Positions 25,204-36,421 are shown, counted from the first letter of the stretch. The stretch is 64,000 bases of DNA from an uncultured Mollicutes bacterium (GCA_947174785.1 CAMWKG010000002.1:62001-126000), one strand, 5' to 3'. Notes: a model not told the origin generated them from the sequence alone. Numbers and translations: made by a program.

Positions 25204-25232
25204 ATAATATCATATTTTTATCTAAATTTCAA
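25204..25232 (-). promoter_or_regulatory. Promoter of the rpsB operon
   Basis: On the minus strand TTGAAA (25232-25227), a 17-base spacer and TATTAT (25209-25204) form a good sigma-A promoter. Confidence 0.65.
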
Positions 25233-25270
25233 GTGTTAAAAACCAATTCAAGAAGATATTTATTCTATTA

Positions 25271-25299
25271 AAAAAGAGACTAGCAAATCGCTAATCTCT
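25271..25299 (-). terminator. Terminator after the lipoprotein gene
   Basis: AGAGATTAGC and GCTAGTCTCT form a 10-bp stem (one T-G) with a 5-base loop, followed by a T run on the minus strand. Confidence 0.8.
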
Positions 25300-25315
25300 A
25301 AACAATATTCTTTAC

Positions 25316-26008
25316 TTATTCTGCTGACTGACTAGGTAATAATCCATCTTCTGTTAAAGTAATCTGATAATTCTTCATTCCTGCTGTATAGCTAGATAAG
25401 GAAGAATTGTATGTGAAGGCATAATAGATTGGTACTAGAATAAATACTCTAGTATAGTCCTGTGTGCCATCATTATAGATACCATAGATTGGAAGATAAG
25501 CAACTACTAATTTAGAAGGATCATTGTCCTTAAGCTTGTAATCCTTTGGAATAGTAATACTATGCTTTAAGGATAGTTTTCCAAATAAAGTATCACTCAT
25601 TTTTTCCGTTTTATTAAAGCTTATTCCTATTTTTTCTTCAGTTAAGCCATACTCCTTATTGTTCATTTCTTTTAAAAACTCTGTAACATCATTTGAAGGA
25701 GCCTTACCATTAAAATATAAAACCTTAACATCTATCTGCTTTAAGCGGTTATTCATATATTCATCTAAATCAATTGTCTGATAAAAAACTGAAGCCTTTG
25801 CATCTGCTGCAAGCTTTACATCTGAATATGCCTTAGTACGGTCTAGATTTTTGTTTAAGCTTGTACCATTTGCTACATCATCTAAAAGTAAAGCTTCCTT
25901 AATTTCAGCTGCTGGATTATCACGAACAATCTCTCTTTTTGCTTTTCCACCACAGCTACATAAAACTATTACCATAAAAATGGATAACACCATTGCTAAT
26001 TTTTTCAT
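25316..26008 (-). CDS. Putative lipoprotein of unknown function
   Basis: A 230-residue protein. MKKLAMVLSIFMVIVLCSCGG is a lipoprotein signal with LCSC as lipobox (Cys19). The mature part is soluble, with mixed helix and strand; no family is recognised. The ATG at 26008 has AAAGGAG 8 bases upstream, whereas the longer frame would disrupt the signal peptide. It lies about 70 bases after xerC and ends in a strong terminator. It is expected on the outer face of the membrane. Confidence 0.7.
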   Translation of the reverse strand: MKKLAMVLSIFMVIVLCSCGGKAKREIVRDNPAAEIKEALLLDDVANGTSLNKNLDRTKAYSDVKLAADAKASVFYQTIDLDEYMNNRLKQIDVKVLYFNGKAPSNDVTEFLKEMNNKEYGLTEEKIGISFNKTEKMSDTLFGKLSLKHSITIPKDYKLKDNDPSKLVVAYLPIYGIYNDGTQDYTRVFILVPIYYAFTYNSSLSSYTAGMKNYQITLTEDGLLPSQSAE

Positions 26009-26081
26009 TCTATCTACTCCTTTTTCAAGCATTAAAAATTATATCAAAAAACTAAGATTTATACAAGCAAAATATAATAAA

Positions 26082-27011
26082 CTATTCCTTTGTTTCTTTT
26101 TTCGAAGCTCTAGGATGACTTAATTCATAGGATTTTCGAACACTTTCAAAAGAAACATGTGTGTAAATTTGCGTCGTAGACAAATTCTCATGACCTAGCA
26201 ATTCCTGTACACTTCGTAAATCAGCACCATTATTCAATAATGCAGTAGCAAAGCTATGTCTTAGCATATGTGGAGATAAATGGAAGGTCTCGCCACAATC
26301 TGCAATTAATTTATTTAATATCACACGTACTCCACGAGGCGTTAAGGTTGTACCATTCTTATTTAGGAAGACATGTCTATTTTCATGGTCGTTAGAAAGA
26401 TATAACAGGTCTAATCGATAGGTAGATAAATATCTTCTTAAGTCCTTGGCCATATCCTCAAACATAATCACAACACGGTCTTTACTTCCCTTTCCATGTA
26501 CAACAATAGATAGATTATTAAAATCTATGTCCTTTATCTCTAGACTACAAAGCTCGCTTACACGTAGGCCACAGCCATATAATACTTCTAATATACAATA
26601 ATTTCTTAAGCCTAAAGGAGTATTTTGATCACAGACATTAAAAAGCATTTCTATTTCGCTTTCCTTAATCATCTTAGGTAATCTTTTTGGTGCCTTAGGA
26701 GCCTCCACCTCATCAAAATAATTTGTAGAAACTTCCCCGTTTTTCAAAAGAAAATCATAGAAGCTTCGTAAAGAAGATAGCTTTCTATTAATACTTGTAG
26801 AAGCCAGATTCAAACTTGATAAATAGGAAATATAGTTTTTGCAAACACGATTATTTCTAATTTGTAAAAGGCCTGCTGCCATACGCTCAGAATGGATAAA
26901 CTCACTAAACTCTAATAAATCCTTATGGTAGCTGATAACTGTATTAGAAGAATAATATTTTACATTTGCTAAATAATCCATAAATTTAGCGATAGCTTCT
27001 GTATCATTCAT
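26082..27011 (-). CDS. xerC: Tyrosine recombinase XerC/XerD
   Basis: A 309-residue Xer recombinase that resolves chromosome dimers at dif. The SAM-like N-terminal domain is followed by the catalytic set: Arg in CGLRVSEL, Lys in [18 protein letters not shown] and the nucleophile in THVSFE context (TQIYTHV). Position next to trmFO (8-base overlap) matches Bacillus xerC (codV), although the sequence also resembles XerD. The chromosomal partner gene is not in this window. Confidence 0.88.
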   Translation of the reverse strand: MNDTEAIAKFMDYLANVKYYSSNTVISYHKDLLEFSEFIHSERMAAGLLQIRNNRVCKNYISYLSSLNLASTSINRKLSSLRSFYDFLLKNGEVSTNYFDEVEAPKAPKRLPKMIKESEIEMLFNVCDQNTPLGLRNYCILEVLYGCGLRVSELCSLEIKDIDFNNLSIVVHGKGSKDRVVIMFEDMAKDLRRYLSTYRLDLLYLSNDHENRHVFLNKNGTTLTPRGVRVILNKLIADCGETFHLSPHMLRHSFATALLNNGADLRSVQELLGHENLSTTQIYTHVSFESVRKSYELSHPRASKKETKE

Positions 27012-28299
27012 AACGTTTCTTCTCCTCTGCCATAGTCTCTAAAGCACGCTTAGCATAAAGTGCCTTCCTATCCTTTTTCTTATGAGGAATATTCAAATCC
27101 TCCATAATCCCAAAGTTTGCATTCATAGGCTGAAAGCCTTCGGGACTTGCATTACAGATATAGTTTGCCATACTTCCCATTACTGTAGTAGAAGGAAATA
27201 CAACCAAATCCTTTCCCTTTAAAAATCTATCCATATTGATGGCAGCATAAATTCCACTTGCAGCTGATTCAACATATCCTTCTACTCCACTAATCTGTCC
27301 TGCAAAAAATAGGTTAGGATACTTCTTCGTCTGAAAGGTTGGATTTAATATTTTAGGAGCATTAATATAGGTATTCTTATGCATTCTTCCATATTTGGCA
27401 AATCTGGCATTTTCAAGTCCAGGAATCATTTGAAAGACTCTTTTTTGCTCGCCAAATTTCAAATGTGTCTGAAAGCCTACTAGATTATACATTTCCTTCG
27501 CTGCATCATCCTGTCTTAATTGAACAACAGCATAAGGCTTCTCTCCTGTAGGAGTCTTTAATCCTACTGGCTTCATAGGTCCAAAGGTTAAAGTCTGTGG
27601 TCCACGCTTAGCCATAATCTCGATTGGCATACAGCCTTCAAATACTTTAATCTCAAAGTCCTTAATCTCAACCTCTTCTGCGGTAATTAATGCAGTATAG
27701 AAACGTTCAAATTCTTCCTTGGTAAAAGGGCAGTTATAATAGGAAGGAACTCCTTTATCATAACGTGACTTTAAATATACCTTTGAATAATCAATAGAAT
27801 CTGCATAGATAATGGGAGCTTGCGCATCAAAAAAATAAAAGTCTTCTGCATCAAATAATCTTTTTATTTCTTGACATAATCCATCTGTTGTCAAAGGTCC
27901 TGTTGCAATTATGGTCGGAATGTTAACATCCAAAGAAGTAATTTCATCGTAGATAATATCAACATTTGGTAATGCCTTGATAAAGTCAGTAACATAATTG
28001 GCATAGCCTTCTCTATCTACTGCCAAAGCCCCACCAGCCTCTACTGCATGCATTCTTGCCGCTTTGATAATTAAAGAATCCCATAATTCCATTTCTTTTT
28101 TTAGTATGCCGCATGCATTTTCTAAAGAATCACTTCTAAGTGAATTAGAGCATACAAGCTCTCCAAACTTATCTGTCAAATGGGCAGGTGTCATCTTTTT
28201 AGGGCGCATTTCATACAAGTGAATGGTATATCCTTTTTTTGATAAATAGTAGGTCGCCTCACATCCAGCAAGGCCAGCTCCTATAATATTGATTTCCAT
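27004..28299 (-). CDS. trmFO: tRNA m5U54 methyltransferase TrmFO
   Basis: A 431-residue folate- and FAD-dependent enzyme that makes ribothymidine 54 in tRNA. The FAD site is [36 protein letters not shown] holds the catalytic region, and [15 protein letters not shown] is the C-terminal signature. The ATG at 28299 is chosen because the FAD-binding strand follows at once and GGGAAG lies upstream. It runs into xerC. Confidence 0.94.
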   Translation of the reverse strand: MEINIIGAGLAGCEATYYLSKKGYTIHLYEMRPKKMTPAHLTDKFGELVCSNSLRSDSLENACGILKKEMELWDSLIIKAARMHAVEAGGALAVDREGYANYVTDFIKALPNVDIIYDEITSLDVNIPTIIATGPLTTDGLCQEIKRLFDAEDFYFFDAQAPIIYADSIDYSKVYLKSRYDKGVPSYYNCPFTKEEFERFYTALITAEEVEIKDFEIKVFEGCMPIEIMAKRGPQTLTFGPMKPVGLKTPTGEKPYAVVQLRQDDAAKEMYNLVGFQTHLKFGEQKRVFQMIPGLENARFAKYGRMHKNTYINAPKILNPTFQTKKYPNLFFAGQISGVEGYVESAASGIYAAINMDRFLKGKDLVVFPSTTVMGSMANYICNASPEGFQPMNANFGIMEDLNIPHKKKDRKALYAKRALETMAEEKKRYE

Positions 28300-28312
28300 A
28301 TGATTCACTTCC

Positions 28313-28939
28313 CTATTCCATAAATAAGTCATACTTTAAGTCATCAATAAAGTTCTTTATAAATACTTTTTTGTTTTCCCAAATTTCCTTGGCAACTGGA
28401 GTCACCATATAATTTTGATCTAATATATGTGCCGAATGCATCATAATTTCATTAAAGACAGAATCATAAGAATCTGGACATTTAAAGCCTTCTGCAAGCA
28501 AATCAAAGACAACTCCTAAGGCACCTTCTTCATCAATCAGATCAGCTTCTAATAAAACAATCATTTCAATAGGTGTATTCTCCTTTTGAATCAATCCTTT
28601 ATTAGAGTGATTTAAAATCATCGTATAAATTGTATTTGTAAAGCCTTCTTCAAAATTATGCTCTCTTGCATACTCTAAAAATAGATTTGCTCCTAAAGTA
28701 GCATGAGCCTTTTTGGATTCATTTGTGTAACCACAGTCATGGAAGATTGCCGCAGTCAAAACAATCTCTTCATCACAGTTTTCTACACCTTCCATAATTC
28801 TTTTTGCCCAGCCATAAACACGTTTAATATGTTCAAAACGATTTCTAAAATAAAGCTGTGGCTTATGACTTCTGATTCCTTTATTTTCAATCAATATATG
28901 CTTCACATATTCTAGCATATCCTCATAATTTAATTTCAT
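28313..28939 (-). CDS. HD-domain phosphohydrolase
   Basis: A 208-residue HD-superfamily protein. [14 protein letters not shown] carries the first His, [11 protein letters not shown] the HD pair, and [13 protein letters not shown] a further His. Such proteins hydrolyse nucleotides or other phosphoesters; the substrate is unknown. The ATG at 28939 has GGGTGAG upstream. It lies 13 bases before trmFO and is the first gene of that transcript, behind an extended -10 box (TGTTATAAT at 28956-28964). Confidence 0.75.
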   Translation of the reverse strand: MKLNYEDMLEYVKHILIENKGIRSHKPQLYFRNRFEHIKRVYGWAKRIMEGVENCDEEIVLTAAIFHDCGYTNESKKAHATLGANLFLEYAREHNFEEGFTNTIYTMILNHSNKGLIQKENTPIEMIVLLEADLIDEEGALGVVFDLLAEGFKCPDSYDSVFNEIMMHSAHILDQNYMVTPVAKEIWENKKVFIKNFIDDLKYDLFME

Positions 28940-28955
28940 AATCTCACCCAATCTC

Positions 28956-28964
28956 ATTATAACA
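28956..28964 (-). promoter_or_regulatory. Extended -10 promoter of the HD-trmFO-xerC unit
   Basis: TGTTATAAT on the minus strand, 17 bases before the HD gene. The -35 region falls in the upstream terminator and is weak. Confidence 0.45.
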
Positions 28965-28966
28965 CA

Positions 28967-28994
28967 AAAAGACACATCTTACGATGTATCTTTT
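28967..28994 (-). terminator. Terminator of the giant repeat-protein gene
   Basis: AAAAGATACATC and GATGTGTCTTTT form a 12-bp stem with one wobble pair around a 4-base loop, followed by T on the minus strand. Confidence 0.8.
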
Positions 28995-29000
28995 CATTTT

Positions 29001-32000
29001 TTAGATAGAAAGAATTGTATAAACACTCTCTACAATAGATTTTGTTTCTTCAACTATAGAATTAGGAACATTATTACTATTATAATTGTGCTTTGTTAAA
29101 TTCCATTTGTAGGCAAGCCAATCTCCCACATTAAGAGTACTATTAGGTAACATATGGAATTTTACATTCTTAGCATACCCTTGGTTAGTTTCAGCCTTGC
29201 TTACAACATCCATATAGAATGCATCTGTAGCAACATTTGTTAATGTACTTGGTAAATAAACTGCCTTTAACATATTACTATTCTTAAATGCATTGGTAGC
29301 AATTTCAACTAATCCTTCATGAAGAATTATCGTTTCTAATTTATGATGGTAAACTGTCTGCTTATTGAAAAGCTTGCCTGTTTCTTCTGCACCAAAGAAG
29401 GCACTTGCACCTATTACAGTAACTAAGGATGCCTTACCATCGTGGTAAACATATCTAGGTGTGATTAGTTTTGTAACTGTAGTATCAAATGTAAAGCCTG
29501 TTATCTTAGCTGTATCATTTATCTCAAATATCAAATCCTTTTGAGGTGTTGAGATATAGAAATCTGTATAAGATACATTTTGATTTGATTTAGCTAAGAT
29601 ATCAAACCAGCTATAATAGTTACCATAAGAATCAACCCAAGCGTTAATTTCATAGCCTGCAACCTGTTCAAGAGGAATACCCTTAGCTTCTAATTCACTA
29701 GAAAGGATATACCCCATAATACTTAAACTATCATCTATTAATGTAGAAATATATGCATTAGAGATGGTTTGGAATACCTCTAATTCTAAATGGTTTGTAG
29801 TTCCATTGTAAACGAAGGAGGAACTAAACATATTTAAGATATAGCTTGGTGTTAATACAGCACCAGGATATCCATAATAAATAGTTGAGGTACTGCTTCC
29901 AAGATTTATGTTTGCTGGAACATAATAGATATTACTTAAGAAGCTAGAACTATCTTCTGTTGATAATAGATAACTATTTTGATTATCTATTAAATAGAAT
30001 TGAACCTCATTCCAAACGGTTTCTAAGATAACTTCTTTTTCAAGGATAGTATCATACGCATAGGAGAATCCTTCAAAACGATACATTTTTCCATCAGCTG
30101 AAGCCAAATCATATATGCTTAGATAATTGCTGATATCAAAGCCTATGTAAGAAGTTAAGATAATATCTTCATGATATGGAGATTCAATCGTTACAGTTGA
30201 AGTAATATCCTGATATTTTGCATAGAAGGTTCTATTCTTATCCTGCATTATCCAGTCTTCTTCACTAGCTAAGGTTAAGTAAGAAGCATCTAAATACCAG
30301 CCTTTAAATTCATAGTATTTAACTGTTCCATCCTCTAAAGTTACTTCAAGAAGTTCTTCTAAGCTAGGTGGAAGGATTATATCATCCTTCGCATAAGCTA
30401 TGGTTTGATTTTCAAGCTTTGTGTTGCTTGTTGCTAAATCAAAGGTTACCTTATGCTCAATACTACTTGCCTTTACCCAAACCCCATTTTTCAATTCGTA
30501 GATAATATCACTTTGAAGAGGATTTCCTTCATTATCTAATTCTTTATTGTATTCTTCTGTAAAGAATTCAATAAAGGATACATCTATTGCGTTATAAATA
30601 CCTTCCTTATCAATATTATCTAATACTAAATCTGTACTTGATAAAGTGATTACCTTTACCATCTTAAACTCAAAATTATTAATTCTATGAATCATTGGAA
30701 CTAAAGAGATACTTCCATCAGAATTCTTTTGGTATACCATAGAAGTTCCTAAGCTAATAAATAGATCTTCTAAGTTAAAGTTATCTGCTAACTCACCCAT
30801 ATTAAGACCAAATTCAAAAATATCTTTTTGAATATTGATAGAATTAATACATTTAGCTGCATCAACGAAGCCATCACCCTCTACAGGCTTTTCAATCGCT
30901 TTTAAAATTGTATCGCTTAAGCCCATACCAAAGTCTAATAAATAGTAAACGAGATTATCCATAAATTCATTAATATGAACCTTGACTCTCTTCACTGAAC
31001 TACTTTCAGTTCTTTGGATATAGACATAGTTCTTATAGTAGTATATATCTACTGTCTTCTTAGAAGCAAGTATAGCACCAGCCTTTAGATTATTCATATC
31101 AATATGAACATGAACTGTAGGTTCTCCGTTTTCTTCTACTCCTACTTTAATTTTTACTGGAATAGATTCGGTTATTGTAAATAGGACCTTAGCCTTTAAT
31201 ACAACATTTCCAGAAATAGAGAATGTTCTTTCTAAGGCATTATGATATAGTGCTTCAAATAAATTAGAAATTTCTGAAATATCATAATACTCTTGAAGAG
31301 CCTCAGCAGAAGGAACATCAAATTCCATTTGTCCTTCTTCTAATGTTACTTCTAAAGCATCTAGCTTAGTATACTTCATCGTATTTGTATAAGATACATA
31401 AATATTATCTGCAAAAATACCAGTCAACTTAGAATCCTGGTTCTTTGTTAAAGTGATATGCATGATCTGTCTTTCATCTAACATAGAGGCAAATAAGAAA
31501 TTCGCTTCTATACCTAAAGAAAGACTATTCTTTTCTACATGAATATAATCAATTAGAGAACGTATATCCATAGTTGAAGTATTTGCAGAACTTGACAAGC
31601 TAGGAATCTCTAAATTCATAAGTTGTAAGACTTTTTGAATTAAATCCTCAATTCCTGTGTAAGTAGATTTAACTTTAATTACTGCATTTAAATCATCAGG
31701 ATTATTTCCATAGATAGCATAGAACATTGCCATACCTACACTAGAATCCAAAGTGTTCATTGTAGTTAAAGAAATCACCTGAACATCCAATTGATGCCAG
31801 CCTATCTGACTGTTGTCCTTATATTCATGAACAATAAGACTTAAATGAGCATCAAATTCTTGATTTTCAAGAAGCTTAATATAAACATTTCCTTCTATTG
31901 TTGCAACGACTTCTCCATTTGTATGAATAGATGTAGAAATAGAAAGATTAAATTCATCCTTTAAAGACAATTCATAAGCTTCTACTACATAAGTTAATAT

Positions 32001-35000
32001 TTCTAATAAATCATCCTTTGAAAGTGCATTAGAAGGAAGTTGAATTTCTTCTACCTCACTAGCAGAAATAAGGATAGGTGCTTCTAAGTGAATAAGTTCA
32101 TCATAAGAAACATTCACTAAAGTATTCAATCCATTCTCAACTAAACTGAAGGATACCAAAAGTGTACAAGCCTTACCAACAATTGCCTCTAAGGAAGCTC
32201 CTATAGACTCACTTGTAAGGATAAATCCTAAATCCTTTAAATTGAGTTCAAAGTTACTATTATCCATACTTGGCATATCTAGACTTACCATTGGAGATAA
32301 GATTTCTATTGCTTCTGCAATGAAATCATCTATTTCATTTAGTTTTAAAGAGAAAGTTTGATTAGACATCGTTAAGTAAATGGTATTATCCACTAAGATT
32401 AAACTAATCTGGGCAACAATACCAGCACCATCTACTAACAAGCTTCCTACAACCTGATATCCTTCTTCATTCCATAACAAATCAATAGAACCATTTACAG
32501 AAATGCTTTCTACTTGATTGTTTATTGTAATATCAAGTGAAGCATCTGCGATTTCAAAATGTATTGCATTTCCTTTTATAAGTTCTAATACATAAGAAAC
32601 ATGATCTAATAGCACAAATAAGTCTTCTTTATTTAATGTCGCCTGTGGAGCACTTATCTCTTTATAAGGAATTGTAGAAAGATAAAGAGTAACATCTAAT
32701 ACATTATCTTGATTTACTCTAAATTCATATCCACTATCTAGCTTAGTATACGCGAATACAAGATGTGTAAATAAAGAAATATATTGATTTAAATTCAATT
32801 CAATTGAATTATCTAATAAGTGAATTGCCTTAGTGAATTTGACAAGTGTATCTGCCGATATAGATGTTTCTGTTTGTTCTAAGGAGATATTGAATTTCTC
32901 ACAAACAACAGAAATTACCTCTTCAAATTCACTTGCAGAAATTTCTATAACAGTATCATACAATTCTATATAAAATTTATCGTCTACATAGGTCAACTTA
33001 ACTTGAGCTGTTATATCAGATGCAATAATATTTAAAAGTATAAAAATATCATACTTAGAAGCTTCTAGATTATACATCAACTCAAAATCGCCATTAAATG
33101 CTATTGGCATAGTATCTAAATAATATGTTCCATCAATATGAACTCCTAAAGACTCTTTATTAATGATAGACATAATGTATTCAACTAAATCTATATATCC
33201 TTCTACAGTAGAATACTCACTATCGTTTACTTCTATCGCTTCTGTTTTAATAACATCTAGGCTTAAGTTTATATCATATAAATCCATATGGAGATCAAAT
33301 CCAACTAAAGTATCTGTAACTACAAGCGCAGTTTCACTCATTCCCTCTAGGAAGACTCCTAGGTTAAGTAATATACTTATCTTATCTTCCGTAATGGATA
33401 GCCCTTTGACTACCTCTAATACCTTTGTCAATACCTCTTCAGAATTTGAAGCTGATAAGGATGGTAGCTTATCTTGAATCAATTCCTTTATTGTAACTTC
33501 ACTAATCTTAACTTTTATATTCTCATAAGCTACATATATCGTTTCATTACTATAAATTATATCTAAGGTCAAGGTTTGTCCTTCATATATCACTTGAATT
33601 GTTCCCTTAGCTTCGAGTGTATCCTTCCAGTCAACATATACGTTTCCAGATAGTTCTATACCCTCATACTTCCCACTAAAGCTGATATACCCATACTTTT
33701 GATGAATCATAGTCATAACGTCTTCAACATAATTCATTAAGCTTAAGATATCTTTTTCATCATAGTATTGGTTAGGTGTATCAATCTCTTTATATTCAAT
33801 CGGAGTAACATTGGCATTTAGCTGAGCTAAACTACTCTTTACTTCAAGGTTTAGCGTAGAATTGTCTAAACTAAAGCTTACTCCTACAACTCCAAGAATT
33901 TCTATGATTGAGCTTAAATCAACCTCTAATGATGAAGAGTTTAGTTTTAATGTAGAAACTAGTTTAAGAATATCTTCTAAGCCAATTTGCGGAGTTTCCA
34001 TTTTTGGAAGCTCAACTTTAAGTTTTCTTGTAATTTCTTCTACTGTTGAAGAAATTGTATCTAGGTTAATCTTAATGGTATTACCTAGTACACTTATATA
34101 AACATCCTTATCAAGAACGATAATTCCTACTTCTATTTGTTGATCTAAATAGGAAACTAGCACTTTTCCATCTATAGTATAATAGGTATCCTTTAGATAT
34201 AAGTTAATATCTCCTAATACCTTTATAGCATATGCCTCATAAGTTAAATCTCCATCAATATGAATGCCTAGAGATTTTTTGCCTACGTTTTCTGCAATAT
34301 AATCAATCAAGTGTAAGTATACACTCATATCTACATAACTTGTACTATCATATTCAATTGAAAAATCTGTTATAGTGTCTAAGTTGATTTCAATATCATA
34401 AAGATTTGTTTTTAAACTAAATCCTTCTTCTGTATCAGAAACTGTCAAGTCAAGAACAGAAAGTTCTTCTACCAAGGAAGACAGATCTAGAGAAACAAAT
34501 ACTTCATTTTGATTTATTGTAAGATTTTGAAGAATTGCTTTAAAATCTATGCTAGAAATTGTTTCTAAAGTTTCTGCAAGATCAAACTTAGGTATTTCTT
34601 TTTGAATAGGAATATATTTATTTATAAATTCCATTAACTCCAATGAAGATAATTTTAATTTAATGTCTTTGTAATTAACATAAAAAGCATTAGCATCATA
34701 AATGATAATGAAAGATTCATTTAATCCTAATTTTGTATTTTCAAGAGTTAAATTGATTTGAATAGGATCATTCTTGTTTAGACCTATCTTGGCAGTACCT
34801 GAAATAATATAGTCTTCATAGTTTAAACTAAAAGATACACCCAATTTTTGATTTTTCAAAATATTTGTTACATCTTTAACAATAAAATTGATATCCTTTA
34901 AATCACTGTACTCACCATCTATAGGACTAAACTCTATAGATTCATTTTTATCAATGCTAATTTGTATTTCTGTTCCATCAAATGATAGGTTAGACTTTAT

Positions 35001-36377
35001 AGACTGCAAATCTAACTTATCTTCATTTTTATTTATATCGAAAATAAGCGGTAAATTTAATCCCATTAAATTCAATGTCAAATCTAAATTAACCTTATTC
35101 TCAGTTTCAACTACTGTAGCCTGATTTAAGTCATTCATAATTTGATTTAAATCCAATGCCTCTGTTGGACTAGAAGCTGCAGAACTTCCTAGTACAATCT
35201 CTGCAAGTAAAGGCTGTAATACTTCACTGATTTCATCGACATTACATTTTATTTTTAAAGACCCATAATCTACATAAACCTGATCATTTTCATATACAAC
35301 CTGTAAGTCTTCTAAACTAACTTTTACAATTATACTTGTTAAATTTGAAATGTTTAAAAGAAGCTTACCTTTTAAAGTTTGACCATTAATTTTGATTGTT
35401 ACATCAAATGTTTTTTCTTTATTAGTTCCGCCTAGTAAGGACCCTGTAATATAAGACAGTGGTGTTTGTTTTTCTGGTTCCTCAGAGTTTGAACTTCCTA
35501 CTGGTATCATATCTCTATATTGATTAAAGAATTCCATTGCAGAAGCATCAAATTCCCAAGTAGTGTAATCAAATGTTTCTTTTATATTTGTTTCACAATC
35601 TACAGTAATTGGCGCCACCTTTGGTGTAACCTTATATTTTTCTTTTGTATTTACCTGTTGAATCTGCCAATCATCATTAAAAATATATTCAATAACGATA
35701 GAAGAAAATACAGGCTTGGTCACAGAGGATGCATTTGTTTTAATCTCTCTTTGATACCAGAAAGGAGCATACTCCTCATCTGGATTTAAAGAAACTGTGA
35801 TGGAATATAGTCCATTTTCTAAAATAGTAACCTCTGTAATGTCTAAAATTGTTTCCTCACATATTATATAAGCCGTAGCCTGTGTAGGAAGCCAACCATA
35901 TCTTTCTTTATAAACATCCTTCGTGATACATTCTGGTTCTTCTGTTTTCCACTGAATGTCATCACCCTTTTTAGAAATATAATCTCTAATTAAAACCTTA
36001 TCGTCTAAGAAGTACTTCTGTTTCCCTAAAGAAACTAAGCCTCCTGAAATTGTATCTACAAGCTGTTCATCACCATTTACTCTACGATGATTATAAATCG
36101 TCTGAATTTGCCCTACAGAAACCGCAGTACCTTCCGTAAGAGATGTGTACTGTTCTGTATGCTCTAAAACCCATAAGATATAAGCAATATTGTCATAAGA
36201 ATTATGGTCTATCGGTGTAGTTCCATCCGTTGGAGCAGGTGCAGTATATGTTTTATATCTTGCCACATTAGCAAAAACTACATCTTTTCGATGTGTTTGA
36301 GTATAGTAAAAAATGCCTACTCCACCAATAGCTAATAATAATATGAAAATGGATAAGAATATGATTTTTTTCTTCAT
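29001..36377 (-). CDS. Giant membrane-anchored extracellular repeat protein
   Basis: A 2458-residue protein. One membrane helix (5-25) acts as an anchor or signal, with no LPXTG. Residues 30-290 are unique. About eight related modules of roughly 190-240 residues follow, starting near 285, 492, 684, 873, 1058, 1248, 1452 and 1697. Each begins with a short helix (for example YIDLVEYIMSIINKESLGVHIDG) and continues with alternating strands ending in IYV-like edges. An InlB-type repeat (about 1975-2055: KVTFDLATSN, FKGWYLD, FYAKY) and a short BspA-like leucine-rich segment (about 2310-2390) close the protein. The module layout recalls LppX/LprG-like lipid-binding folds, which is only a suggestion. 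Likely roles are surface adhesion or envelope function. It is monocistronic. Confidence 0.85.
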   Translation of the reverse strand: MKKKIIFLSIFILLLAIGGVGIFYYTQTHRKDVVFANVARYKTYTAPAPTDGTTPIDHNSYDNIAYILWVLEHTEQYTSLTEGTAVSVGQIQTIYNHRRVNGDEQLVDTISGGLVSLGKQKYFLDDKVLIRDYISKKGDDIQWKTEEPECITKDVYKERYGWLPTQATAYIICEETILDITEVTILENGLYSITVSLNPDEEYAPFWYQREIKTNASSVTKPVFSSIVIEYIFNDDWQIQQVNTKEKYKVTPKVAPITVDCETNIKETFDYTTWEFDASAMEFFNQYRDMIPVGSSNSEEPEKQTPLSYITGSLLGGTNKEKTFDVTIKINGQTLKGKLLLNISNLTSIIVKVSLEDLQVVYENDQVYVDYGSLKIKCNVDEISEVLQPLLAEIVLGSSAASSPTEALDLNQIMNDLNQATVVETENKVNLDLTLNLMGLNLPLIFDINKNEDKLDLQSIKSNLSFDGTEIQISIDKNESIEFSPIDGEYSDLKDINFIVKDVTNILKNQKLGVSFSLNYEDYIISGTAKIGLNKNDPIQINLTLENTKLGLNESFIIIYDANAFYVNYKDIKLKLSSLELMEFINKYIPIQKEIPKFDLAETLETISSIDFKAILQNLTINQNEVFVSLDLSSLVEELSVLDLTVSDTEEGFSLKTNLYDIEINLDTITDFSIEYDSTSYVDMSVYLHLIDYIAENVGKKSLGIHIDGDLTYEAYAIKVLGDINLYLKDTYYTIDGKVLVSYLDQQIEVGIIVLDKDVYISVLGNTIKINLDTISSTVEEITRKLKVELPKMETPQIGLEDILKLVSTLKLNSSSLEVDLSSIIEILGVVGVSFSLDNSTLNLEVKSSLAQLNANVTPIEYKEIDTPNQYYDEKDILSLMNYVEDVMTMIHQKYGYISFSGKYEGIELSGNVYVDWKDTLEAKGTIQVIYEGQTLTLDIIYSNETIYVAYENIKVKISEVTIKELIQDKLPSLSASNSEEVLTKVLEVVKGLSITEDKISILLNLGVFLEGMSETALVVTDTLVGFDLHMDLYDINLSLDVIKTEAIEVNDSEYSTVEGYIDLVEYIMSIINKESLGVHIDGTYYLDTMPIAFNGDFELMYNLEASKYDIFILLNIIASDITAQVKLTYVDDKFYIELYDTVIEISASEFEEVISVVCEKFNISLEQTETSISADTLVKFTKAIHLLDNSIELNLNQYISLFTHLVFAYTKLDSGYEFRVNQDNVLDVTLYLSTIPYKEISAPQATLNKEDLFVLLDHVSYVLELIKGNAIHFEIADASLDITINNQVESISVNGSIDLLWNEEGYQVVGSLLVDGAGIVAQISLILVDNTIYLTMSNQTFSLKLNEIDDFIAEAIEILSPMVSLDMPSMDNSNFELNLKDLGFILTSESIGASLEAIVGKACTLLVSFSLVENGLNTLVNVSYDELIHLEAPILISASEVEEIQLPSNALSKDDLLEILTYVVEAYELSLKDEFNLSISTSIHTNGEVVATIEGNVYIKLLENQEFDAHLSLIVHEYKDNSQIGWHQLDVQVISLTTMNTLDSSVGMAMFYAIYGNNPDDLNAVIKVKSTYTGIEDLIQKVLQLMNLEIPSLSSSANTSTMDIRSLIDYIHVEKNSLSLGIEANFLFASMLDERQIMHITLTKNQDSKLTGIFADNIYVSYTNTMKYTKLDALEVTLEEGQMEFDVPSAEALQEYYDISEISNLFEALYHNALERTFSISGNVVLKAKVLFTITESIPVKIKVGVEENGEPTVHVHIDMNNLKAGAILASKKTVDIYYYKNYVYIQRTESSSVKRVKVHINEFMDNLVYYLLDFGMGLSDTILKAIEKPVEGDGFVDAAKCINSINIQKDIFEFGLNMGELADNFNLEDLFISLGTSMVYQKNSDGSISLVPMIHRINNFEFKMVKVITLSSTDLVLDNIDKEGIYNAIDVSFIEFFTEEYNKELDNEGNPLQSDIIYELKNGVWVKASSIEHKVTFDLATSNTKLENQTIAYAKDDIILPPSLEELLEVTLEDGTVKYYEFKGWYLDASYLTLASEEDWIMQDKNRTFYAKYQDITSTVTIESPYHEDIILTSYIGFDISNYLSIYDLASADGKMYRFEGFSYAYDTILEKEVILETVWNEVQFYLIDNQNSYLLSTEDSSSFLSNIYYVPANINLGSSTSTIYYGYPGAVLTPSYILNMFSSSFVYNGTTNHLELEVFQTISNAYISTLIDDSLSIMGYILSSELEAKGIPLEQVAGYEINAWVDSYGNYYSWFDILAKSNQNVSYTDFYISTPQKDLIFEINDTAKITGFTFDTTVTKLITPRYVYHDGKASLVTVIGASAFFGAEETGKLFNKQTVYHHKLETIILHEGLVEIATNAFKNSNMLKAVYLPSTLTNVATDAFYMDVVSKAETNQGYAKNVKFHMLPNSTLNVGDWLAYKWNLTKHNYNSNNVPNSIVEETKSIVESVYTILSI

Positions 36378-36421
36378 ATCTACACACTTCCTTTGAAAAT
36401 ACCCACAATTTACATTGTACC

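Noticed and set aside
25099-25209. A separate coding gene in the rpsB leader
   Set aside because: The open frame has no start codon with a ribosome site at its beginning and lies within the transcribed leader; kept only as a finding.
33163-33477. Plus-strand open frames opposite the giant gene and other long genes
   Set aside because: They lack ribosome sites and families and mirror the codon pattern of the minus-strand genes; treated as shadows.
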